This document shows positions 1 to 7,252 of a stretch of 64,000 nt of DNA, in pieces. Under the pieces are notes generated by a model that had not been told where the DNA came from, made no database searches, and saw only the letters and a list, made by a program, of their open reading frames with translations. This DNA comes from JAPOXR01 sp963664715 (lineage in GTDB: Bacteria > Pseudomonadota > Alphaproteobacteria > Rhodobacterales > Rhodobacteraceae): assembly GCA_963664715.2 (NCBI GenBank), contig CAXXUY010000011.1, positions 558,001 to 622,000 on the forward strand, given 5' to 3'. The position numbers and the translations under genes were made by a program. How positions within the stretch are numbered: the first letter of the stretch is position 1; every line of letters begins with the position of its first letter.

Positions 1-993
1 CTCATCCAGTTGATGGACATGTTCCCCGATGAAAAGTCGGCTAGGGACTGGTTCGAGAACGGACGCTGGCCTGACGGTCCATACTGCCCGCATTGCGGTT
101 CGACAAACGTTCAGGCCAACATCAAGCACAAGACCATGACGCACCGTTGCAGGGATTGCCCGAAAAAGCCCATGTTCTCGATGAAAACCGGCACGATCAT
201 GGAAGGGTCGAAGCTGGGCTACCGGACCTGGGCGATTGCTGTCCATCTGGTCGCGACCAACATCAAGGGTGTGTCGAGCATTAAGCTGCACCGAGATCTC
301 GGGGTTACGCAGAAGACCGCCTGGCACCTGGCGCACCGGATCCGCAAGGCATTGTCCAACAGGGAAGCACCGTTTTCCGGTCCTGTCGAGGTCGATGAGA
401 CCCATATCGGCGGCAAGCGCAGGAAAATGAGCAATTCCAGGCGAAGGGAGTTGAAGGATACGGGGCGAGGCGCAGTTGGCAAGACCGCTGTTGTTGGCGC
501 AAAGGATCGCGCTACCAACACTGTTGTCGCACGGGTTGTCTAGTCAACAGATGCTCCGACCCTTCAAGGCTTCGTATCCGATCACACCAATCCGGATGCA
601 CAAGTCTACACAGACGAGGCGAGAGCCTATCAGGGCATGGACAACCCGCATGAGGCCGTCTGTCACTCTGTCAGCCAGTATGTCCACGATCAAGCTCACA
701 ACAATGGCATGGAGTCATTCTGGGCGATGCTCAAGCGTGGATATCAGGGGACATTCCACTATTTCAACCCGAAGCATACAACTCGCTATGTTTCGGAGTT
801 TTCAGGCCGCCACAACATCCGCGAGCGGGATACCATCGAACAGATGGTCAAGATCGTGGATGGCCTGTGGGCGGTTGGGTCTGCTGATCCAACGCCAGCA
901 GACTTGGTGAGCGAACTTGGAATTGGTCCAGATTTGCCTGGCGTGATTATCAAGATCGACTCCTATTACGGTCATTTTGATCAAGCGTTGTGA
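1..993 (+). pseudogene. IS1595-family transposase, interrupted by one in-frame TAG
   Basis: Reading frame 1 encodes an IS1595-type transposase. The N-terminus has a zinc-binding pair (YCPHCGS, then CRDCP), followed by the DDE-type core: Asp in VDETHIGGK, Asp in YTDEARAY, then HNNGMESFWAMLKRG. The frame is open from the window edge to the TGA at 991-993 except for one TAG at 541-543, between residues VARVV and STDAPTLQGF. Because the frame is the same on both sides, this is a nonsense change and not a frameshift. The frame is open upstream of the ATG at 13, so the true start may lie outside the window. Inference: the copy no longer transposes on its own, but the lesion looks recent because all motifs survive. 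Confidence 0.88.
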
Positions 994-1019
994 CAAAAAC
1001 TCAATGCGTGGCGGATGGC

Positions 1020-1292
1020 ATGAGTGATCTTTCACATATCAGACGAGCGCGTTCCCCAACTGGCCAACCAGTAGATAGCGGGGGCAATAATGGTGCAAAT
1101 GGTCATGACCTGCACGGTAGAGTGTCAGCAATTGAAGCTCACCTCCAGCATGCGGCTACAAAAGACGATATTCAAAGCGTCAAAACGTTGATCTCTGATC
1201 GCGAAGCGGTGATGCTTCGTTGGTTAACAGGAATAGTGTCTTTATCAGCCATCACCCTTCTAGCGACCCTAGCTCACACATTTCTTAGTTAG
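1020..1292 (+). CDS. Small single-TM protein behind the IS1595 transposase
   Basis: A 90-residue protein with a polar N-terminus, a short helical stretch (about residues 35-60, VSAIEAHLQHAATKDDI, likely coiled-coil) and one C-terminal membrane segment (about 65-88). The layout resembles short coiled-coil/TM proteins often seen next to IS1595-type transposases; that resemblance is from memory. A GTG at 990 overlapping the transposase stop codon is an alternative start that would give 100 residues and translational coupling. It could be an IS passenger gene or unrelated. Function unknown. Confidence 0.5.
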   Translation: MSDLSHIRRARSPTGQPVDSGGNNGANGHDLHGRVSAIEAHLQHAATKDDIQSVKTLISDREAVMLRWLTGIVSLSAITLLATLAHTFLS

Positions 1293-1497
1293 GCTCTACG
1301 GCAGGCTGCCTTCCGTCCGCGAATCAGTCTACCCTTTCTGTCCAGCCAGATTGGCGGATGCAATTTGGAAGAGCTCCTCTCAAGGGGCGTTGCATTCGTC
1401 AAGCGGGAGCTACTTGAGAACTAACTCACCTATATAGTCAATGTCCCTTTCGTGGACTTTGGGAACCTTTTGCATAGCTGTCCATTTCTTCCGCATG

Positions 1498-1758
1498 TCA
1501 TTTGATTTTGGCATAATAATTGCCGCGTCTATCGAGCGTGATGTACCCCTTGCGCTCAAGCGATCTTGCCAATCCTCTGGCGCACGCCAACCCTGCCTCA
1601 TCTCCAAGCACTTTCATCTCCGTAAGTTCTAGCTCACTCGCCATAACGGGAACGGTGGCACTGCCTTTGCTAGCAATCAAATACTGCATGAATGCCTGTT
1701 CCAGCTTCAGCACCGCCTGCTGGACCTCAAAGCGCAGGATATTTCGTTCCGAATTCAT
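1498..1758 (-). CDS. Small hypothetical protein, possible winged helix
   Basis: An 86-residue soluble protein with a good ribosome site (AAAGGA seven bases before the ATG). An N-terminal helix (about 5-30) is followed by a segment with winged-helix character: ELELTEMKVLGDEAGLACARGLARSLERKGYITLDRRGNYY, split here as helix, recognition-like helix and wing with a final beta hairpin. It lies 19 bp downstream of the secreted-protein gene that ends at 1778, on the same strand, so the two probably form an operon. It might be a small DNA-binding regulator, but no family can be named. Confidence 0.5.
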   Translation of the reverse strand: MNSERNILRFEVQQAVLKLEQAFMQYLIASKGSATVPVMASELELTEMKVLGDEAGLACARGLARSLERKGYITLDRRGNYYAKIK

Positions 1759-1777
1759 GATGTTATCCTTTCTTCCC

Positions 1778-2296
1778 TCAACACGCTTCCGCGTTCACTC
1801 GCAGGTATTCGTCGATGAATTTGTCTGTGTGTTGAGATACGGACTGAAGGATGTAGCTGGCGTCTTGGGAATGCATTCCAATGGAGCCTGTTTGCCATGT
1901 GTGGGCTGATCCTGGTTCGTCTGATACGAAATCAGTTACCCATTTCACGAAATCCAATCTTACACTGAATGCTGAATTCGCTACAGCGACGTTCACATAA
2001 ATCAACGGATCCCAATAAACGGCATCGAAGACGCCACCTCCGTAAATCCGAGCCGCCCGAAGCCTGCTTCGAACTGCGGTTTCAATCCGCTCTTTTGTAA
2101 GTCCGATCTCGGCGGCATCGTTATTCAGGCTTTCAACCACCAAATAAACCGACCCGCACTCGTTCCACAACTTAAAGTGCTCCATGCGCTCAATGGCGCG
2201 CTCAATGTCGGTTGGGCTGCTTGATTCTTCTGCCTCTACAAGTCCAGAAGCAACCGATAGGGCGACGACAACAGCAGCGAACAGCTTGGATTCCAT
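1778..2296 (-). CDS. Exported hypothetical protein
   Basis: A 172-residue protein from the ATG at 2296. The start was chosen because it opens directly onto a signal peptide (MESKLFAAVVVALSVASG, predicted cleavage near VEAEES). The mature part has no motif I recognise: a helical opening, a beta-rich middle (GGGVFDAVYWDPLIYVNVAVAN) and an amphipathic C-terminal helix. The ribosome site is weak. The frame stays open further upstream to 2401, but that extension would bury the signal peptide. It is divergent from the gene at 2353, across a 23-bp palindrome. Function unknown. Confidence 0.55.
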   Translation of the reverse strand: MESKLFAAVVVALSVASGLVEAEESSSPTDIERAIERMEHFKLWNECGSVYLVVESLNNDAAEIGLTKERIETAVRSRLRAARIYGGGVFDAVYWDPLIYVNVAVANSAFSVRLDFVKWVTDFVSDEPGSAHTWQTGSIGMHSQDASYILQSVSQHTDKFIDEYLRVNAEAC

Positions 2297-2326
2297 TACG
2301 GCATTGCAAACGTTTTGGATTCTGCA

Positions 2327-2349
2327 ACTCTCCTTTCTGAAAGGAGAGT
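2327..2349. promoter_or_regulatory. 23-bp near-perfect palindrome between divergent genes
   Basis: Two 11-bp arms (ACTCTCCTTTC and its exact reverse complement) are separated by a single base. It lies between the leftward exported-protein gene (start 2296) and the rightward gene at 2353. The right arm contains AAGGAGAG, the ribosome site of the rightward gene. It could be a symmetric operator or an mRNA hairpin sequestering that ribosome site. Confidence 0.45.
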
Positions 2350-2352
2350 CAG

Positions 2353-2544
2353 ATGCAAAATACAGACGATTGGCCACGAGTGCGGTTGCGTATTCCGCCA
2401 AGCGATCCTGAATTCACGCTTGAACAAACAGAACAGGCACTTTTTGCGTTTTGTTCGGAACTGTGGAATCAAAAGAAAATCCCAGTGGTTGGATGGGGAT
2501 GTGAATACGATGGAACCGAATTACATCCTCCAATCCAGCAATAG
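2353..2544 (+). CDS. Small hypothetical protein
   Basis: A 63-residue acidic soluble protein. A strong ribosome site (AAGGAGAG at 2341-2348, four bases from the ATG) is the main reason to believe it. The sequence has a helical centre (TLEQTEQALFAFCSELWNQ) and a Gly/Trp-rich tail (VVGWGCEYDG). It ends back to back with the convergent winged-helix gene: stop codons at 2542-2544 and 2545-2547. No family recognised. Confidence 0.5.
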   Translation: MQNTDDWPRVRLRIPPSDPEFTLEQTEQALFAFCSELWNQKKIPVVGWGCEYDGTELHPPIQQ

Positions 2545-2874
2545 TCACTCCGACTCGTCCAGCTTCGACAGGAACTCGCGTCCCTTGTCTGTTATCCGAA
2601 GCCCGCCACCAGACACGGGGTCCACATAGCCGAGATTGACGATACTGGTCGAGTTGTTCTTGTGAGAGTTGATGTTTCGCGCGATTTGTTCCCACAGTTT
2701 TTCACCTGGACGTGTAAGAGAATCGCCCAAATCGCCCTCCGTTAAATTGAGGTATTGAGGCATGGCCGCTCTAATTTGTTCTTGGCTGGCTTCGCCGAAT
2801 GGCTGACGACTAAGATACCGTAATACGGCAAACGACATTTCACGTTCGGTGGTTCGTCCGGTTTTACTCGGCAT
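2545..2874 (-). CDS. Winged-helix protein resembling the Mrr N-terminal domain
   Basis: A 109-residue protein from the ATG at 2874, which has an AAGGA ribosome site. The pattern (helix RYLSRQPFGEASQEQIRAAM, then LNLTEGDLGDSLTRPGEKLWEQIARNINSHKN, then IVNLGYVDPV and LRITDKGREFLSKL) matches the winged-helix region that precedes the nuclease domain in Mrr-type restriction proteins. No nuclease domain follows, so it is a stand-alone helix-turn-helix protein, plausibly a regulator or a remnant of a restriction gene. The frame is open to 3102, but the upstream part is low-complexity and has no ribosome site. Confidence 0.55.
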   Translation of the reverse strand: MPSKTGRTTEREMSFAVLRYLSRQPFGEASQEQIRAAMPQYLNLTEGDLGDSLTRPGEKLWEQIARNINSHKNNSTSIVNLGYVDPVSGGGLRITDKGREFLSKLDESE

Positions 2875-3050
2875 GATATTAGTTCCTTGATAAGACCAGT
2901 CAGGCCAGATATTTTTGTTGTGGGCTCTCCAAGGACATCCCGTCGCGATTCGGGAATCCCCCTTCCCATTCCAAGGATTTATAACAGTCGGCCGCGAGTC
3001 AAGTGAAAGGCCAGCCCGCGGCAACGGTCTGGCTTCACATTGATAATGCT

Positions 3051-3260
3051 TCAATATAGATCTTTCGAGAGATCCCGTATCAGGGCACGAGCAAGGCCCC
3101 AATTGATCGTGTAGGAGGTCTGTGACTCCTGACCGTCACAGTCTTTCAGGGTCAGATCAAAACGAACACGCTGTTGCAATTTGTCTTCAGATCGCCTGAT
3201 TATCTTGTTCTTGAATCCTGTGATCTTCGGAAGCTGTTGGCTCTCTGCAATGTTGCTCAT
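3051..3260 (-). CDS. Hypothetical protein, fourth gene of a coupled small-gene operon
   Basis: A 69-residue basic soluble protein (FKNKIIRRSEDKLQQRVRFDLTLKD, then TSYTINWGLARALIRDLSKDLY). The beta-strand-rich middle followed by a C-terminal helix gives no recognisable family. Its ATG overlaps the stop of the preceding gene by four bases (ATGA). It is the last gene of the cassette 3986-3051 and the only one without a membrane segment. Confidence 0.5.
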   Translation of the reverse strand: MSNIAESQQLPKITGFKNKIIRRSEDKLQQRVRFDLTLKDCDGQESQTSYTINWGLARALIRDLSKDLY

Positions 3261-3595
3261 TCCGAACTGCCTTCGTCTTCATATTCGAACCGTTGAATCA
3301 GGTATTCAGGACTGCCAGGCACAGGTTCCGCCTTCTCGCAGTCTCCCTGACCGCGCTTCGGGTGCCTTCCACCACTTTCAAGGCACGCCTTGATCGTGCC
3401 GTAGGGTGTGAAGTTCTTGGTGCGGTCGTAGTATGCGCCCTCTGGACAATGGCAGATCGCCGAACGGGGTTTCTTGACATGTTGAGCCCCGGCCTCGAAC
3501 ACGTCGAGGACGGTGATCAACACAAGGCCGGACAGCAAGACCGTCATTAAGAGATATCCTGCCCATGTCTCTGCCTCTTTGAATAATCGTTTCAT
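3257..3595 (-). CDS. Small membrane-anchored Cys-containing protein
   Basis: A 112-residue protein. One N-terminal membrane segment (about residues 13-31, GYLLMTVLLSGLVLITVL) is followed by a polar domain with four cysteines (ICHCPEGAYYDRTKNFTPYG, IKACLESGG, GDCEKAEP), consistent with a disulfide-bonded periplasmic domain. The start at 3595 overlaps the upstream gene by four bases; a second start at 3610 lies inside that gene. The C-terminus is acidic (FEYEDEGSSE). Function unknown. Confidence 0.5.
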   Translation of the reverse strand: MKRLFKEAETWAGYLLMTVLLSGLVLITVLDVFEAGAQHVKKPRSAICHCPEGAYYDRTKNFTPYGTIKACLESGGRHPKRGQGDCEKAEPVPGSPEYLIQRFEYEDEGSSE

Positions 3596-3846
3596 TCGCG
3601 TGCATCCCATCTCCTGATCAGTTCAGGTTCTGTAGAGTTGAGCCGGAAAAGAGGAAAATCAGGTGAAAGCAGGGATGGGTCATAACTGCGTGGCAACGGT
3701 TCCGGTTCAGTCAAGTCGACCACGTGTCTGACCGATGGAACCGCAACGTAGTGATAGGCCATTGCAAGGAGGCAGAATGCGAACCAGCCTGCAAAGACGA
3801 TTGCAAGCACGGTTTCAATTCTGTCCTTCAGTTCATCGTATGTCAT
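3592..3846 (-). CDS. Small single-TM protein, second gene of the coupled operon
   Basis: An 84-residue protein with one membrane helix (about 12-34, ETVLAIVFAGWFAFCLLAMAYH) and a proline-rich polar C-terminus (EPEPLPRSYDPSLLSPDFP). It overlaps both neighbours by exactly four bases (3843-3846 and 3592-3595), implying translational coupling. No family recognised. Confidence 0.5.
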   Translation of the reverse strand: MTYDELKDRIETVLAIVFAGWFAFCLLAMAYHYVAVPSVRHVVDLTEPEPLPRSYDPSLLSPDFPLFRLNSTEPELIRRWDARE

Positions 3847-3986
3847 TTGAACAGCACATTGTAGATGACTGACCGAATGCCCATCATCAGAGTTTCATCA
3901 AGGAACATGCCGACAACAACAACCAGGGCGGCGCAGGCCACCGCAGGAAGGTAGCCCAGCCAACCAATTATCCGTTTAATGATCAT
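3843..3986 (-). CDS. 47-residue membrane peptide, first gene of the coupled operon
   Basis: A tiny protein, MIIKRIIGWLGYLPAVACAA at the N-terminus, then VVVVGMFLDETLMMGIRSVIYNVLFK. It is hydrophobic through about residue 30 with an amphipathic tail. The start at 3986 is preceded by GGGAG at an ideal distance, which makes it the probable entry point of the operon. The frame continues open to 4229 but without a ribosome site. Confidence 0.45.
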   Translation of the reverse strand: MIIKRIIGWLGYLPAVACAALVVVVGMFLDETLMMGIRSVIYNVLFK

Positions 3987-4022
3987 TCTCCCGCAGATGA
4001 CGGCCAAGCGGGTGCCGGGCCG

Positions 4023-4126
4023 TTGCAAACGTCTTCTCGGTTTTGAGAGTGTTCCTGCGTATTCGCCCTGACGAGTTCTTGTATTCAGCAGGCGCCCCGA
4101 CAAAGGGCACCGAGAAACGTTTGCAA
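4023..4126. repeat. Imperfect inverted repeat upstream of the small-gene operon
   Basis: The left arm 4023-4040 (TTGCAAACGTCTTCTCGG) and right arm 4110-4126 (CCGAGAAACGTTTGCAA) pair over about 17 bp with one bulged base and a 69-bp loop. It lies in the 3987-4399 gap between the small operon and pta, where I see no gene. The arms do not match the attC or dif consensus. It may be a long-range RNA hairpin in the operon leader or the scar of a small element. Confidence 0.4.
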
Positions 4127-4399
4127 TTTTGATCAACCGCTGTCCAAAATGGATGCTGAACTCAGAGCGGAATTGATTTGGGATTTTCCGGCTCCACAAG
4201 GAAATTGGGTCAACGATGATCAATGTCACCCGTGATCAGATCAATGGAATGACACTCTCCGACAAGATTGCCTTTTTCTCGAAGCAAACAGCGAACGGAC
4301 TGGAGCGCAGGTTATCCTGGTATTTGGCCATTCACCCGCATTCCTGTCCGATTTGGAGAGCGAAACGCGTTTGGGTCAGTGTGTGCCTGTCTGTCCCGC

Positions 4400-5401
4400 T
4401 CACATGCCTCCACTCTCGCGGGCCTGAACAGATGTAATGGCGATGAGATTCAGGATGTCGTTGATACTGCAACCCCTCGAAAGATCGTTGGCAGGCTTTG
4501 CAAGCCCCTGAAGTACAGGCCCGACTGCCGTCATGCCACCTACTCGCTCGGCAATCTTGTAACCGATATTTGCTGCAGAGAGATTTGGGAACACGAACAC
4601 GTTGGGTATGGCAGTCATGCGGCTGTCTGGTGCTTTCCTTTCTCTGATTCCCGGATCGATAGCTGCATCAAACTGCATTTCCCCCTCGATCTCGAAGTCG
4701 GGCCGGACCCGCCGGGCAATCGATACCGCCTTGTTCACGCGTTCTGCCAGTTCGTGGCCCGAACTTCCGGCAGTTGAAAAGGACAGCAATACAACTCGTG
4801 GATCCTCGCCCAGCATGGATTGTGCTGACATGGCGGACGCCACGGCGATGTCGGCCAGTTCCTCCGGGTCGGGATCGACGGCCAGTGCACAGTCAGCAAA
4901 GACCACGGCGCCTCGAAACAGATGGTGGGCACCGGGAATCATAAGAAAGAACGACGAAACCATCCTTGCTTCAGGTGCCTTACCGATGATCTGCAATGAG
5001 GCGCGAATGACTGCAGCCGTGGTTGCAACCGCTCCGGCAATCGCACCATCGGCATCCCCGGTTCTCACCATCATGGCTGCGAAACCCAGGGGATCCTTCA
5101 TCGCGATCAGTGCGGATTCCTCGCTGACACCCTTGTGTGCCCTGATCCTTGCATAGGTGTCCGCATATCCTTCCAGACAGGAACTGTTCACAGGATCCAT
5201 CACTTCGATTGCGGATCGCGTGTCGTGCGGAGCGAAATCGGGACGGTCTGGCAAGCTGTCGCAGAGCAAGGTCAACCTTGCTATACCGAGACTGGATGCC
5301 TTCGCTGCCGCAGCCTTGACCCGTTCGTCGGCGCCTTCGGCCAGCACAATGTGCCTTGGGGCCTGCCTGGCTTCCTCGAATATTCGGTCAAGGACGGTCA
5401 T
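4400..5401 (-). CDS. pta: Phosphate acetyltransferase
   Basis: Converts acetyl phosphate and CoA to acetyl-CoA and phosphate in the cytoplasm. A 333-residue, single-domain Pta (PTA_PTB fold) without the long N-terminal domain of the E. coli enzyme. Recognisable blocks are HIVLAEGADERVKAAA near the start, GFAAMMVRTGDADGAIAGAV, and the C-terminal FPNLSAANIGYKIAERVGG and AVGPVLQGLAKPANDLSRGC. It lies 27 bp downstream of xsc, whose product is acetyl phosphate, so its role here is to finish C2-sulfonate breakdown. The start at 5401 (MTVLDRIFEEA) was preferred; a TTG at 5425 is possible. Confidence 0.93.
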   Translation of the reverse strand: MTVLDRIFEEARQAPRHIVLAEGADERVKAAAAKASSLGIARLTLLCDSLPDRPDFAPHDTRSAIEVMDPVNSSCLEGYADTYARIRAHKGVSEESALIAMKDPLGFAAMMVRTGDADGAIAGAVATTAAVIRASLQIIGKAPEARMVSSFFLMIPGAHHLFRGAVVFADCALAVDPDPEELADIAVASAMSAQSMLGEDPRVVLLSFSTAGSSGHELAERVNKAVSIARRVRPDFEIEGEMQFDAAIDPGIRERKAPDSRMTAIPNVFVFPNLSAANIGYKIAERVGGMTAVGPVLQGLAKPANDLSRGCSINDILNLIAITSVQARESGGM

Positions 5402-5428
5402 TTCGTCCCGCTTGGCCAGATTCAAAGG

Positions 5429-7213
5429 TCATGCAGCTGCGAGTTGACTTGCCAACATGTCGTCAAACTCGATCCCAGCGACCTCTTCAGGCGCTTTCAT
5501 CGCGTCCCGACGGAATGGTTCCCCAAGTTCCTGATTGAGTATGACTTCTATGAACGTGGTGGCTTTGCTGTTCATTTGTGCAGAAATCGCATTGCGCAGC
5601 GCGTCCGTCAGTTGTTCCTGCGTGTTCACCCGGATTCCTCTCATACCGCAGCCCTCCGCGATCGCCGCAAAATCTACATCGTCATTGAGTTCAGTTCCGA
5701 CGAAATTGTCATCAAACCACAATGTAGTATTGCGCTTTTCCGCTCCCCACTGGAAGTTCCTGAATACGACCATCGTGATCCGCGGCCATTCCTTGCGGCC
5801 GCATGAGGTCATTTCATTCATGGAAATCCCGAAGGCGCCATCTCCTGCAAAGCCGACAACCGGCGTGTCAGGACAACCGATCTTCGCGCCGAGAATTGCC
5901 GGAAATCCGTAGCCGCAAGGTCCGAACAAGCCCGGGGCGAGGTATTTCCGACCCTGTTCGAAGGTCGGGTAAGCATTGCCGATGGCACAGTTGTTGCCGA
6001 TGTCGGAAGAAATTATCGCATCCTGTGGCAACGCCGCCTGAATTGCACGCCACGCCATGCGGGGGCTCATCCGGTCAGGGTGTTTGGCGCGAGCGCGTTC
6101 ATTCCAAGTCGTGCCGGGATCATCCTCCTCGTGATCCATGGAAGCGAGGTGCTGCAACCACCGCGACTTGGTCGCGGCAATGACCTCCCTGCGTTCAGTC
6201 CTTCCCGTATCGCCAGCCGAGTCAGATAGACCGGCCAGCAATTGCTCGGCGACCAGCCTGGCGTCACCCTGGATGGCGACGGACACTTTCTTTGTCAGCC
6301 CGATACGGTCGGCATTCATGTCCACCTGGATGATCCTGGCATCCCTGGGCCAGTAATCGATCCCGTATCCCGGTAATGTGGAAAACGGGTTCAACCGGGT
6401 GCCCAGCGCCAGAACGACATCAGCCTTGCTGATCAGCTCCATCGCCGCCCTTGATCCATTGTATCCCAGGGGACCGGCGAAGAGCGGGTGTGACCCCGGA
6501 AACGCATCATTATGCTGGTAGCCGCAGCAAACCGGGGCATCAAGGCGTTCGGCAAGCTCCCGCGACGCCTGGATCGCACCGCCGATTACGACTCCGGCTC
6601 CGTTCAATATGACCGGAAACCTGGCTCCCGACAGCAGCCTTGCCGCTTCGTTGATGGCTTTCTTTCCGCCTCTCGGGCGCTCGAGCCGCACGATCGACGG
6701 AATTTCAATGTCGACAACCTTGTTCCAGAGGTCGCGAGGTACATTGATCTGGGCGGGGGCACATCCCCTCCACGCCTTTTCGATCACCCTGTTGAGAACT
6801 TCGGCCATCCGGGTCGGATCCCTGACCTCCTCCTGGTAACACACCATGTCCTCGAACAGTTTCATCTGCTCGATTTCCTGGAAGCCCCCCTGTCCAATCG
6901 TCTTGTTGGCAGCTTGCGGAGTAACCAGAAGTATCGGAGAATGATTCCAGTAGGCAGTTTTCACAGGCGTCACAAAGTTCGTGATCCCTGGTCCATTCTG
7001 GGCAATCATCATCGACATCTGCCCTGTACACCTCGTGTATCCGTCGGCACTCATGCCGGCATTGCATTCATGTGCGCAGTCCCAGAAGGTAATTCCTGCA
7101 GACGGGAACAAATCCGAAACCGGCATCATCGCTGACCCGATGATCCCGAATGCATGCTTGATTCCATGCATCTGCAAAACCTTTACAAACGCTTCCTCAG
7201 TGGTCATTCTCAT
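5429..7213 (-). CDS. xsc: Sulfoacetaldehyde acetyltransferase
   Basis: Thiamine-diphosphate enzyme that splits sulfoacetaldehyde with phosphate into sulfite and acetyl phosphate. At 594 residues it has the length of the Xsc family. Visible features are the N-terminal TPP domain with HECNAGMSADGYTRCTG, the central Rossmann-type domain, and the C-terminal GDGAFGISMNEMTS TPP/Mg motif. The Xsc-typical signature blocks IAQNGPGITNFVTPVKTAYWNHSP (split here) and NFQWGAEKRN distinguish it from acetolactate synthases. ATG at 7213 with GAGGAT upstream. It sits between the GMC oxidase and pta in one leftward operon. Sulfite produced here could feed the sulfite reductase at 25158. Confidence 0.92.
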   Translation of the reverse strand: MRMTTEEAFVKVLQMHGIKHAFGIIGSAMMPVSDLFPSAGITFWDCAHECNAGMSADGYTRCTGQMSMMIAQNGPGITNFVTPVKTAYWNHSPILLVTPQAANKTIGQGGFQEIEQMKLFEDMVCYQEEVRDPTRMAEVLNRVIEKAWRGCAPAQINVPRDLWNKVVDIEIPSIVRLERPRGGKKAINEAARLLSGARFPVILNGAGVVIGGAIQASRELAERLDAPVCCGYQHNDAFPGSHPLFAGPLGYNGSRAAMELISKADVVLALGTRLNPFSTLPGYGIDYWPRDARIIQVDMNADRIGLTKKVSVAIQGDARLVAEQLLAGLSDSAGDTGRTERREVIAATKSRWLQHLASMDHEEDDPGTTWNERARAKHPDRMSPRMAWRAIQAALPQDAIISSDIGNNCAIGNAYPTFEQGRKYLAPGLFGPCGYGFPAILGAKIGCPDTPVVGFAGDGAFGISMNEMTSCGRKEWPRITMVVFRNFQWGAEKRNTTLWFDDNFVGTELNDDVDFAAIAEGCGMRGIRVNTQEQLTDALRNAISAQMNSKATTFIEVILNQELGEPFRRDAMKAPEEVAGIEFDDMLASQLAAA

Positions 7214-7252
7214 CTTGGATATCCTCTGTTCCAGCCGGGTCCTGGCGCCGTG

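Noticed and set aside
4023..4126. Integron attC site
   Set aside because: The inverted arms lack the RYYYAAC and GTTRRRY boxes, and no integrase gene is present.
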